Shown here: piece by piece, positions 17,002-25,203 of the stretch
Numbering within the stretch: the first letter of the stretch is position 1
Layout: each line of letters begins with the position of its first letter
Assembly: GCF_900142575.1 (NCBI RefSeq)
Contig: NZ_FRBI01000039.1
Coordinates: 1-51,682, forward strand
DNA: 51,682 bases
Source of the DNA: Actinacidiphila paucisporea
GTDB taxonomy: Bacteria; Actinomycetota; Actinomycetes; Streptomycetales; Streptomycetaceae
Reading direction: 5' to 3'
Position numbers and translations under genes: made by a program
The notes under the pieces: generated by a model
Database searches by the model: none
What the model was told of the DNA's origin: nothing
What the model saw: only the letters and a program-made list of their open reading frames with translations

Positions 17002-18363
17002 ATGGATAAGCAGCAGGAGTTCGTTCTCCGGACCCTCGAGGAGCGGGACATCCGCTTCGTACGCCTGTGGTTCACCGACGTACTCGGCTACCTCAAGTCG
17101 GTCGCCGTCGCCCCCGCGGAGCTGGAGCAGGCATTCGACGAGGGCATCGGCTTCGACGGCTCCGCCATCGAGGGCTTCGCCCGGGTGTACGAATCCGACA
17201 TGATCGCCAAGCCGGACCCCGGCACCTTCCAGATCCTGCCCTGGCGGGCCGAGGGCCCCGGCACGGCCCGGATGTTCTGCGACATCCTGATGCCCGACGG
17301 CTCCCCGTCCTACGCCGATCCGCGCTACGTACTCAAGCGCGCCCTGGCCAAGACCTCCGACCTCGGCTTCACCTTCTACACGCACCCCGAGATCGAGTTC
17401 TACCTGCTCAAGGACAAGCCGCTGGACGGCGGCCGCCCCACCCCCGCCGACAATTCCGGCTACTTCGACCACACCCCGCAGAACGTCGGCATGGACTTCC
17501 GCCGCACGGCCATCACCATGCTGGAGTCGATGGGCATCTCGGTGGAGTTCTCCCACCACGAAGGCGCCCCCGGCCAGCAGGAGATCGACCTGCGGTACGC
17601 CGACGCGCTGTCGACCGCCGACAACGTGATGACCTTCCGCCTGGTCATGAAGCAGGTCGCCCTGGAGCAGGGCGTGCACGCCACCTTCATGCCCAAGCCG
17701 TTCTCCGAATTCCCCGGCTCGGGCATGCACACCCACCTGTCCCTCTTCGAGGGCGACCGCAACGCCTTCTACGAGTCCGGCGCCGAATTCCAGCTCTCCA
17801 AGGTCGGCCGGTCCTTCATCGCGGGCCTGCTGCGGCACGCCGGCGAGATCTCCGCGGTCACCAACCAGTGGGTCAACTCCTACAAGCGCATCTGGGGCGG
17901 CTCCCAGCGCACCGCGGGCGCCGGCGGCGAGGCACCCTCGTACATCTGCTGGGGCCACAACAACCGCTCCGCGCTCATCCGCGTCCCCATGTACAAGCCC
18001 GGCAAGACCGGCTCGACCCGCGTCGAGGTCCGCTCCCTCGACTCCGGCGCCAACCCGTACCTGGCCTACGCCGTCCTGCTGGCCGCCGGCATGAAGGGCA
18101 TCCAGGACGGCTACGACCTCCCGGCCGGCGCCGACGACGACGTGTGGGCCCTCTCCGACTCCGAACGCCGCGCCCTCGGCATCGAGCCCCTCCCGCAGAA
18201 CCTGGGCGAGGCCATCGACCTGATGCAGCGCAGCGAACTGGTCGCCGAGACCCTGGGCGAGCACGTCTTCGACTTCTTCCTGCGCAACAAGAAGCAGGAG
18301 TGGGAGGAGTACCGCTCCGAGGTCACCGCCTTCGAGCTCCGCAAGAACCTGCCGAACCTGTAA
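17002..18363 (+). CDS. glnA2: Glutamine synthetase-like protein GlnA2 (type I fold)
   Basis: A 453-residue GS-I family ligase. Family motifs are visible: FDGSAIEGF near the N-terminus, the metal-binding PEIEF, the ATP-binding KPFSEFPGSGMHTHLS, and NRSALIRVP. The sequence closely resembles what I remember of S. coelicolor SCO2241, for which published work reports gamma-glutamylpolyamine synthetase activity rather than main glutamine synthesis. The usual adenylylation motif NLYDLP is altered to GYDLP, so control by GlnE is doubtful. The ATG at 17002 gives the family length; an ATG six bases upstream is in frame. No GlnR-like box was seen upstream, and a strong terminator follows. Confidence 0.93.
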   Translation: MDKQQEFVLRTLEERDIRFVRLWFTDVLGYLKSVAVAPAELEQAFDEGIGFDGSAIEGFARVYESDMIAKPDPGTFQILPWRAEGPGTARMFCDILMPDGSPSYADPRYVLKRALAKTSDLGFTFYTHPEIEFYLLKDKPLDGGRPTPADNSGYFDHTPQNVGMDFRRTAITMLESMGISVEFSHHEGAPGQQEIDLRYADALSTADNVMTFRLVMKQVALEQGVHATFMPKPFSEFPGSGMHTHLSLFEGDRNAFYESGAEFQLSKVGRSFIAGLLRHAGEISAVTNQWVNSYKRIWGGSQRTAGAGGEAPSYICWGHNNRSALIRVPMYKPGKTGSTRVEVRSLDSGANPYLAYAVLLAAGMKGIQDGYDLPAGADDDVWALSDSERRALGIEPLPQNLGEAIDLMQRSELVAETLGEHVFDFFLRNKKQEWEEYRSEVTAFELRKNLPNL

Positions 18364-18400
18364 GCGCAGGTCAGCCGCCCTTTCGGGTGCGAGCGACCGA

Positions 18401-18431
18401 CCGGGCCAGCGGCACACTGCCGCTGGCCCGG
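18401..18431 (+). terminator. Terminator after glnA2
   Basis: A perfect 14-bp stem (18401-18414 and 18418-18431) with a 3-nt loop, 37 nt after the stop codon. It lies between convergent glnA2 and the TetR gene and could serve both. Confidence 0.85.
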
Positions 18432-18553
18432 AGTCGTCTCACCCGCGGGGGCGGCGAATCCTCGTCCCGGGCGGGGTAGGCGGGGGGCGGTGCGCGGCTG
18501 GGTCTCCGGATCAGACGGCGGGCCCGCCCCGGGCGGTGATTGTGGCTGGCCGG

Positions 18554-19228
18554 TCAGGGTGTGGACGGGACGTGGCCGGGCCGGCCAGGATTCCCCGTGT
18601 CCGCGGCCCGCGGGCCGTAGGCGGCCAGGAAAGTGGTGACGGCCGCGCGGGCGATCGCGCGGGTCTGGTCGGGGGGGACGTCGCGGGTGCCGAGGCGCGA
18701 GCGGGCCTCCATCGGGCCCGTGAGCAGCGCGAGCAACTGCTCGGCCGCCAGCGCCGGTTCGCAGCGGCGCAGGGTGCCGTCCAGTGACAGCCGCGCCAGC
18801 CGGTCGGCGAGCGCGTCGGACAGCCGGATCGCCGTACGCTCGTGGACGGCCACCACCAGCTCGGGGAATTCCCCGGCCTGCGCGAGGGTCAGCCGGCGCA
18901 GCGCGCCCGCCCGCTCGCCGCAGCAGACCAGCAGCATCCGGTGGGCCACGTCCTCCAGTGCCGCCCGCAGGTCCTCGCCGGGCGCCCGCAACCGCTCCAC
19001 GATCGCGGTGTTCTCCGCCCTCACGGTGTCGGCCGCCGCCTCCATCGCGCGCCGGAAGACGGTCTCCTTGTCGCCGAGGTGGTTGTAGAGCGTCGGTTTG
19101 GCGACGCCCGCCTCGTCGGCGATCTCCTGCATGCCCGCGGCCGCGTATCCGCGCCGGGTGAAGACGGTGAAGGCCGCGTCCAGGATCGCCTGCCGCTTGT
19201 CGATACGTCCCCTGGTCGTCGCCGTCAC
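18554..19228 (-). CDS. TetR-family repressor
   Basis: A 224-residue one-component regulator. The N-terminal helix-turn-helix (about residues 10-55) is typical: ILDAAFTVFTRRGY, then MQEIADEAGVAKPTLYNHLGD. The helical C-terminus should bind an unknown ligand. The GTG at 19228 puts the helix-turn-helix at the usual distance; a longer frame to 19279 would run across the operator region. It is divergent from the Dabb-domain gene, with a perfect palindrome between them, so it probably represses that gene and itself. Confidence 0.9.
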   Translation of the reverse strand: MTATTRGRIDKRQAILDAAFTVFTRRGYAAAGMQEIADEAGVAKPTLYNHLGDKETVFRRAMEAAADTVRAENTAIVERLRAPGEDLRAALEDVAHRMLLVCCGERAGALRRLTLAQAGEFPELVVAVHERTAIRLSDALADRLARLSLDGTLRRCEPALAAEQLLALLTGPMEARSRLGTRDVPPDQTRAIARAAVTTFLAAYGPRAADTGNPGRPGHVPSTP

Positions 19229-19255
19229 GGGCCCATCGTAACCGTGGGGGAGGGC

Positions 19256-19300
19256 TTGCCACCTTCCCGGCAGGTCCATTAAATTGAACCCGCTGGTTCA
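19256..19300 (+). promoter_or_regulatory. Promoter and palindromic TetR operator before the Dabb gene
   Basis: A -35-like TTGCCA (19256-19261), a 17-nt spacer and a -10-like TTAAAT (19279-19284) are followed at once by TGAACC-CGCT-GGTTCA (19285-19300), a perfect 6-bp-arm palindrome over the expected transcription start. The arrangement fits repression by the divergent TetR protein. Confidence 0.65.
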
Positions 19301-19321
19301 GAACAATGAAACGGAGCGACC

Positions 19322-19735
19322 ATGATCGTCAACGTGCTGCGATTCGCCTTCAGGCCGGGCACCACGGAGCAGCGGCAGGCCGAGGTGCTGGCCGCGATGC
19401 GGCGCACCGCGTCGGTGGAGGCGGCGGAGTTCGGCACCGTCGGGCGCGACCTCGGCGACCCGGCCGAGGGCTTCACACACGCCTACAGCGTCGGGGTGGC
19501 GGACGTCGACGCGATGGAGCGCTACATGAACGACCCCGTCCACATCGCGGGCGACCCGGAGATCCTCCCCTACCTCACCCGGCTGTCCGCGGTGCGCTTC
19601 ACCGACGATCCCGACCCCGCCGTCGGCGCCCGCGTCGCCGCCCTGCACCAGGCGAAGCTGGCGGCCTATCCGGACCTGGAGAAGCTGCTGGAGGAGGCGG
19701 CCCGCGGCGACGCGGAGGACGCGCCCGGCGCCTGA
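19322..19735 (+). CDS. Dabb (stress-responsive A/B barrel) domain protein
   Basis: A 137-residue cytoplasmic protein. The sequence from MIVNVLRFAF through HAYSVGVADVDAMERYMNDPVH fits the small dimeric alpha/beta barrel of the Dabb family (about residues 1-100), and a charged helical tail follows. Members include small enzymes and stress proteins; the activity here is unknown. GGAGCG precedes the ATG. The TetR operator in its promoter suggests induction by the repressor's ligand. Confidence 0.75.
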   Translation: MIVNVLRFAFRPGTTEQRQAEVLAAMRRTASVEAAEFGTVGRDLGDPAEGFTHAYSVGVADVDAMERYMNDPVHIAGDPEILPYLTRLSAVRFTDDPDPAVGARVAALHQAKLAAYPDLEKLLEEAARGDAEDAPGA

Positions 19736-19755
19736 GGCCCGGCGCCTGAGACCGG

Positions 19756-20823
19756 TCAGTCCAGCCGGGACGGGGACAGCGCCGACGAGGCCAGCAGGCG
19801 GGGCGCGCCGGCGCCGCCGGCGGGGGCGGTGTAGAGGTCGGAGCCGTAGTCGCCGGGGAGCGAGTACGCCAGGGTCGCGTCGTCGAGCCAGACGGCCTGG
19901 TCGTCGACGTTGCGGGTCTCGGCGGTGGGGTGGTCGCGGAGGGTGGACAGGTCGAGGACGTAGAGCCGCCAGGGGGCGTCGGGGTCGAGACCCGGGACGC
20001 GCTTCTTGAAGGCGATACGCGTGCCGTCGGGGGACAGCGACGGGCATTCGACGTTGCTGCGCAGGGTGACCGCGGTCCTCGCCGTCACGTCGCCGCGGAT
20101 CAGGTACGTGTGGCCGCCGGTCGCCGCGGTGGCGTAGAAGTGGGTGTCGTCGGCGAAGGTGACACCCCAGTAGTTGAGGTCGGCGGCCCGCAGCCGCTTG
20201 CCGTCGCGGGTCAGGGCGTAGTCCTCCAGGGTGGACTGGAGGACGCCGGTGCGGGTGTCCAGGATCGAGGTGCGGGTGGAGAAGTTCGTGCCCGCGTAGG
20301 AGTCGCCGCCGATGAAGACGGTCCAGGCGGCCAGGTGGCCGCTGGGGGAGACCCGGGCGCGGGTGGGGATGCCGGCCAGGTCGACGCGGCGGGTCGTGCG
20401 CAGCCGGGAGTCCAGCACCAGGGCGCGGTAGCTGTCGTTGACCGGGCCCCTTTCCGCCTGCAGGCAGATGCCGGTGCCGCCCGCGGCGTAGAAGCGCAGG
20501 CAGGTCACGCCGGAGGCGGTGCGCGGGCCGTCGGGTGCGGCGGCCGGCACGCTGGCCAGCTCGTCGCGGTGCGGGCCCCACGCCATCGAGCGGAAGACGA
20601 TGCGCGGCGGCCCGGACGCGGCCAGCGACACCTTGCCGGCGTGTACGGCCGGGCCGCCGGCCTGCACGTGGTTCCTGGCCTCCGCCCGGCCGGCGGCCCG
20701 CCATACCGCGACCCCGGCGACCGTCGCGAGCACCACGACGGCGGCCAGCAGCACCAGCAGCTTGCCGCGTACGCTCAACGGCCCGTCGCCGGAAGGCGCT
20801 TGCGTACCTGTACCCGTGCTCAT
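19756..20823 (-). CDS. Membrane-anchored TolB-like beta-propeller protein
   Basis: A 355-residue protein with one N-terminal membrane segment (about 22-44) and an extracytoplasmic domain of repeated beta units like TolB/PD40 propellers: ARVSPSGHLAAWTVF, YALTRDGKRL and PSLSPDGTRIAFKK. Catalytic residues of propeller enzymes are not evident, so a binding or scaffold role is likely. The ATG at 20823 overlaps the stop of the upstream MFS gene. It closes the phosphoesterase-MFS-propeller operon. Confidence 0.8.
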   Translation of the reverse strand: MSTGTGTQAPSGDGPLSVRGKLLVLLAAVVVLATVAGVAVWRAAGRAEARNHVQAGGPAVHAGKVSLAASGPPRIVFRSMAWGPHRDELASVPAAAPDGPRTASGVTCLRFYAAGGTGICLQAERGPVNDSYRALVLDSRLRTTRRVDLAGIPTRARVSPSGHLAAWTVFIGGDSYAGTNFSTRTSILDTRTGVLQSTLEDYALTRDGKRLRAADLNYWGVTFADDTHFYATAATGGHTYLIRGDVTARTAVTLRSNVECPSLSPDGTRIAFKKRVPGLDPDAPWRLYVLDLSTLRDHPTAETRNVDDQAVWLDDATLAYSLPGDYGSDLYTAPAGGAGAPRLLASSALSPSRLD

Positions 20824-22097
20824 ACCGCCTCCGCGGGTCGCAGCCTGACCGAGAGCGCCACGCTCGCCAGCAGCGCGACCGCCGCACCGGACAGCGCCGA
20901 CCGGTCGCCGAAGGCGGTCCAGGCCGCGCCGAAGGCGAGGGAGCAGCAGAAGCGCGCCGCGGCCTGCCCGGTCTGCACCAGCGCGAGACCGCTGGAGCGC
21001 AGCGCCGCCGGTACGGAACCGGCCGCCGCCGCCATCAGCACCCCGTCGGTGGCCGCGTAGAAGGTGCCGTGCAGGGCGAGCACCGCGTACGACAGGACGC
21101 CGGAGTGCACCGTGGTCAGCAGCAGGACGTAGGCCAGCAGCAGCGCGAAATGGCCGCCGACGAAGACCCGCCAGCGGCCGACCCGGTCGGCCCAGCGGCC
21201 GAGCGGCACGGCGAGCAGCAGGAAGGCGCCCGCGGTGCCGAGCGGCAGCAGCGCGAACCACCGGTCGGGCACGCCGAGCCGGCGCTGGAGCATGAGGTAG
21301 ACGAAGGAGTCGCTGACCGTCGCCAGCCCGAGCGCGACCGCGCACAGCGCCAGTCCGCGCAGCTCGCGCCGCCCGAGCAGGGCGACAGCGGCCCGCAGCG
21401 AGGGGCGCTCGGCCCCGGCGGCTCCGGCGGGGGCCGGGGCGGCGGCCTCCCGCACCCGTGAGGGCACGAAGAGCAGCAGCACAAGCACCCCGACCGCCGC
21501 CACGCAGAAGCTCACCGTGAAGACCGCGTCGTAGCCGTCCGCGGCCCGGCGGAGGATCAGGAAGGCGGCCAGCGGGCCGAGCAGCGCGCCCGTGGTGTCC
21601 ATCGCCCGGTGGACGCCGAAGGCGCGGCCGCGGGTCTGCGGCGGCGAGGACAGGGAGATCAGGGCGTCGCGCGGGGCGGTGCGCAGGCCCTTGCCGGTGC
21701 GGTCGGCGGCGAGCACCGCGCCGATCAGCGGCAGGGTGTGGACGGCCAGCAGCAGCGGTTTGCACAGCGCGGACAGGCCGTAGCCGAAGGCGGCGACCTG
21801 CTTGTGGCGGCCGCCGCGGTCGGCGAGATGGCCGCCGACCAGCCGGACCAGGGCGCTGAAACCGTTGTAGACGCCGTCGAGCAGACCGAAGCCCAGCGGG
21901 GACAGGCCGAGGCCGGTGACCAGGTAGAGCGGCAGCACCGCGGTGACCATCTCCGAGGAGACGTCCGTGATCAGGCTGACCGCGCCGAGCGCGAGCACGG
22001 TGGAGGCGACCGCGGAACGCCGCCCGGGGCGCGGGCCCCGGGCAGCGGTACGCGAGGCCGCCGCGGGTGTGCTCCCGCGGCTCTCGCTGACGTACAT
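20820..22097 (-). CDS. MFS transporter
   Basis: A 425-residue permease with about 12 predicted membrane segments. The motif between segments 2 and 3, GGHLADRGGRHK, is the MFS motif A pattern, and DRTGKGLRTAPRDALI occurs in the MFS subgroup often annotated as multidrug or sugar efflux-like. Substrate is unknown. It begins 3 nt after the phosphoesterase stop and overlaps the propeller gene, so the three are probably co-transcribed and may act together, for example in exporting or taking up a phosphoester product. Confidence 0.88.
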   Translation of the reverse strand: MYVSESRGSTPAAASRTAARGPRPGRRSAVASTVLALGAVSLITDVSSEMVTAVLPLYLVTGLGLSPLGFGLLDGVYNGFSALVRLVGGHLADRGGRHKQVAAFGYGLSALCKPLLLAVHTLPLIGAVLAADRTGKGLRTAPRDALISLSSPPQTRGRAFGVHRAMDTTGALLGPLAAFLILRRAADGYDAVFTVSFCVAAVGVLVLLLFVPSRVREAAAPAPAGAAGAERPSLRAAVALLGRRELRGLALCAVALGLATVSDSFVYLMLQRRLGVPDRWFALLPLGTAGAFLLLAVPLGRWADRVGRWRVFVGGHFALLLAYVLLLTTVHSGVLSYAVLALHGTFYAATDGVLMAAAAGSVPAALRSSGLALVQTGQAAARFCCSLAFGAAWTAFGDRSALSGAAVALLASVALSVRLRPAEAV

Positions 22098-22100
22098 CGG

Positions 22101-22970
22101 TCAGCTGGTCCAGATGCCGGTGATGTCCGACGCGGAAGCGGCCTGGCCGGCGTGGCCCGACGTGCCCGCGAGATCCTCCAGCGTCCGCAGCAGGTTGTAG
22201 TGGTTGTAGGTGGTCGAGCTGGAGCTGCCCGCCGTCACCGGCTGGCCGTACAGGACGGTCGGGATGCGGTTGCCGCTCTGCGAGTTGTCCTCGTCGAAGG
22301 TGACGACGAGGACGCTGTTGTGCGTCTTCGCCCAGGTCGCGTACGCGCCCAGGTTGTTCTTGAGCCAGGTGTCACCGGTCGACACCGAGCAGTCGTGCAT
22401 GTCGCTGCACAGGTTGGGCACCACGAACGACGTCGTGGGCAGCGTCGAGTAGTCGGTCGGGAACTGCGCGAAGGTCTTCGCGCTGGACGTCGCCACGTTG
22501 GAGAAGCCGAACCACGGGTTGTGCTTCTGGGCGTAGTTGCCGCTCTTGCAGGTGGTCGAACCCTGGCTCGGCAGGGACTCGTTGTAGCTGCCCCATGTCT
22601 TGCCCGCGGCGGTCACCTCGGAGCCCAGGTTCGCGGCCGAGCTGAAGCCGGGCGTGATGCAGCTGTCGCTGGTGATGCCCTGCAGGGATCCGGAGAAGAG
22701 GGCGTAGTAGTTCGGCTGGCTGGGATGGGTGATGGCGTGGTTCTGGGACAGGTTCGCGCCGCCGGCCTTGAGCGAGTTGATGTAGGGGGCGCTGGAGCTG
22801 TCGATCACCTGGCTGTACGCGTGGTTCTCCATGACCACCACGACGGTGTGGGCGGGGGTCGGGACGGAGCCTGCCGCGTGGGCGTCACCGCCGATGCCCG
22901 TCCACAGGCCGGCGGAGGCGGCGGCGAGGCCGCAGGCGGTCAACAGGGCGGTACGGCTACGGCTGGGCAC
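22101..22970 (-). CDS. Exported phosphoesterase (acid phosphatase/phospholipase C superfamily)
   Basis: A 289-residue secreted enzyme with a signal peptide ending near DAHA-A (about residue 32). The core has the superfamily motifs VVVVMENHAY at the mature N-terminus, NHAITHPSQPNYYAL, and VVTFDEDNS near the C-terminus, where metal-binding Asp residues are expected. Four Cys may form disulfides. Length fits the short acid phosphatase-like branch rather than full phospholipase C. It would hydrolyse phosphomonoesters or phospholipid headgroups outside the cell, perhaps for phosphate supply; no PHO box was identified by eye. Confidence 0.88.
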   Translation of the reverse strand: MPSRSRTALLTACGLAAASAGLWTGIGGDAHAAGSVPTPAHTVVVVMENHAYSQVIDSSSAPYINSLKAGGANLSQNHAITHPSQPNYYALFSGSLQGITSDSCITPGFSSAANLGSEVTAAGKTWGSYNESLPSQGSTTCKSGNYAQKHNPWFGFSNVATSSAKTFAQFPTDYSTLPTTSFVVPNLCSDMHDCSVSTGDTWLKNNLGAYATWAKTHNSVLVVTFDEDNSQSGNRIPTVLYGQPVTAGSSSSTTYNHYNLLRTLEDLAGTSGHAGQAASASDITGIWTS

Positions 22971-23149
22971 GGGTTACCTCCGGTGAGGGGGGCGGGAGCG
23001 GACCTGCGGGGGCGATCAGCGCTGTGCAGTGTGCATGCCAAAGATAGGGGCGGCTGGGGCACCTGCGAACCGTGAGGCGGGTGAAGAAAACGCAAACGCT
23101 GCGCTACGCCCCCGGTACGTTCCGCCCCGGCGGCCGTGGTCCCGGAGCC

Positions 23150-24511
23150 TCAGGCGATCGGCGGCAGCGCCAGCCGGAGCCGTACGCCCCGCGGCAGCGG
23201 CTCCGCCGTCACCGTGCCGCCGTGCGTCTCGGCGATCTGCCGCACGATCGCCAGCCCGAGGCCGGAACCGGGCAGCGAACGCGCCGCCGGCGAGCGGTAG
23301 AAGCGGTCGAAGACGAAGGGCAGGTCGGACGCCGGGATACCCGGGCCCCGGTCGCTCACGGACAGCACACCGGCGGCGGTGGTCACCACCGTGATCCGGC
23401 CCCCCTCAGGGCTCCACTTTACGGCGTTGTCCACCAGATTGCCGATCGCCCGCTCCACCGCGTCCGGGTCGGCGTGCACCAGGCACGGCGCCAGCTCCGC
23501 CGTGAAGTCCAGCCGCGGCGACCTGGCCGCCGCCCGGTCCAGCACCCGGCGGGCCAGCAGGTCGAGCCGGGTGTCCTCGGTGTGGGCCCGCACCCCGCCG
23601 TAGCGGCCCAGGTCCACCAGGTCGTTGACCAGCGAGGTCAGCTCGGCGGCCTGGGCGCGGGCCTCCGCGACCAGCGCGGGCGCCTGCGGATCGGCCAGCG
23701 CCGGTCCCTCGCCCAGCAGTTCCAGGTTGGTGGTCAGGCTGGTCAGCGGGGTGCGCAGCTCGTGCGAGGCGTCCGCGACCAGCCGGCGCTGCGCACCCAC
23801 CGACTCCTCCAGGGCGGCCATCATCGCCGCGAACGACCGGGTCAGCCGGGCGATCTCGTCCCGCCCGTCCGCCGACAGCCGCGCGGTCAGGTCCTGCGTC
23901 GCCGTGACGTGCTCGACGGTCTCGGTGAGCTGCCGCACCGGCCGCAGCACCCGCCCGGCCGCCAGCCGTCCCGCCACCGCAGCCAGGAGGCAGCCGCCCG
24001 CCGCGATCGCCACCAGCAGGAAGGCGAGCCGGTTCAGCGTGCCCTGCACCACCGACGTCAGGATGGCGGTGCGCACCAGGACACCGGGGCTGTCGACCAT
24101 CTCCGCGGTGTAGATCCGGTAGTGCCGGCCGCCGTAGGAGGCGTCGTGGAAATACGCCGGCCGCTCGCCCTGTGCGACCGCCACGTCCCGGGCGCTGACG
24201 TCGGTGAAGCCCTCCGTGGCACCGGCGTTGACCGGCGGCACCACGAACTGGAGCAGGGCCGGGCCGACATCGACGGGCTTGCTGGGGATCGCCGGCCTGT
24301 CCGGGCCGCCCTCCGCGACGGCCGCCGCCGCGCCCTTCTCCTTGAACGCCCGCACCATCTCGGGTGCTTGGGCCGCCGCCGACACCAACTCGGTGTCGTG
24401 CTGCTCGTTCAGCTTGGCGCCCAGTGACGGATACAGCACCAGCGAGGCGAGCACCAGGGCCGCGAGCACCACCGCGCCGCCCGCCAGCGCCAACCGGTTG
24501 CGCAGGCTCAC
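23150..24511 (-). CDS. MprB-like sensor histidine kinase
   Basis: A 453-residue membrane kinase. Two membrane segments (about 8-29 and 157-180) flank an extracytoplasmic sensor of about 125 residues, followed by HAMP (about 180-235), HisKA with DASHELRTPLTSL, and the ATPase domain with NLVDNAVKWSP (N box), DRGPGIP (G1), FDRFYRS (F) and GSGLGLAIV (G2). All catalytic boxes are intact. It overlaps the response regulator by 4 nt. The architecture and regulator resemble the mycobacterial MprAB envelope-stress pair, though the sensor stimulus is unknown. Confidence 0.93.
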   Translation of the reverse strand: MSLRNRLALAGGAVVLAALVLASLVLYPSLGAKLNEQHDTELVSAAAQAPEMVRAFKEKGAAAAVAEGGPDRPAIPSKPVDVGPALLQFVVPPVNAGATEGFTDVSARDVAVAQGERPAYFHDASYGGRHYRIYTAEMVDSPGVLVRTAILTSVVQGTLNRLAFLLVAIAAGGCLLAAVAGRLAAGRVLRPVRQLTETVEHVTATQDLTARLSADGRDEIARLTRSFAAMMAALEESVGAQRRLVADASHELRTPLTSLTTNLELLGEGPALADPQAPALVAEARAQAAELTSLVNDLVDLGRYGGVRAHTEDTRLDLLARRVLDRAAARSPRLDFTAELAPCLVHADPDAVERAIGNLVDNAVKWSPEGGRITVVTTAAGVLSVSDRGPGIPASDLPFVFDRFYRSPAARSLPGSGLGLAIVRQIAETHGGTVTAEPLPRGVRLRLALPPIA

Positions 24512-25179
24512 GGCCCCTCCCGCAGCACGTACCCCAGGCCCCGTACGGTCTGCACCAGCCGCGGCTCACCGCCGGCCTCCAGCTTGGCGCGCAGGTAACT
24601 CACGTACACCCACAAGGCGTTCGACGACGGGCCGAAGTCGTAGCCCCATACCGAGTCGAAGATCAGCGTGCGGCTCAGCACCCGGCGCGGATTGCGCAGG
24701 AACAGCTCGAGCAGGGCGTATTCGGTCCTGGTCAGATCCAGCACCCGGCCGCCGCGGGTCGCCCGGCACGCGGCGGTGTCCATCTCCAGGTCCGCGAACC
24801 GCAGCACCTCCTGGTCGGCGCCGGAGCGGCGCAGCAGCGCCCGGATCCTGGCCCGCAGCTCCTCCAGCGCGAACGGTTTGGCCAGATAGTCGTCAGCGCC
24901 CGCGTCGAGGCCCGCGACCCGGTCGGCGACCAGGTCGCGGGCGGTGAGCATGAGGATCGGCGTACGGTCGCCGCGTGCCCGCAGCGCACGGCACACCTCG
25001 AGCCCGTTCGGCTCCGGCATCAGGATGTCCAGCACCACCGCGTCCTGCCGTCCGGCGGCCAGCGACGCCAGCGCGGCGGCGCCGTCCGCCGCCACCGCGA
25101 CCTCGTACCCGTCCCGGGTCAGGGCGTGCGCCAGCGATCGGCGTACCGCGTCATCGTCGTCAACCACCAGCACTCGCAT
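24508..25179 (-). CDS. MprA-like OmpR-family response regulator
   Basis: A 223-residue regulator with a receiver domain (about 1-115; acidic pocket at residues 7-9, phospho-acceptor Asp51 in VVLDILMP, Lys in LAKPF) and a winged-helix DNA-binding domain (about 130-220; LTRTEYALLELFLRNP, YVSYLRAKLE, VRGLGYVL). The sequence is close to mycobacterial MprA. It sits between the exported collagen-like protein and its kinase, and its targets may include that gene. Confidence 0.93.
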   Translation of the reverse strand: MRVLVVDDDDAVRRSLAHALTRDGYEVAVAADGAAALASLAAGRQDAVVLDILMPEPNGLEVCRALRARGDRTPILMLTARDLVADRVAGLDAGADDYLAKPFALEELRARIRALLRRSGADQEVLRFADLEMDTAACRATRGGRVLDLTRTEYALLELFLRNPRRVLSRTLIFDSVWGYDFGPSSNALWVYVSYLRAKLEAGGEPRLVQTVRGLGYVLREGP

Positions 25180-25203
25180 GGCGTCAGGGTGCCGTAGTGC
25201 CTG

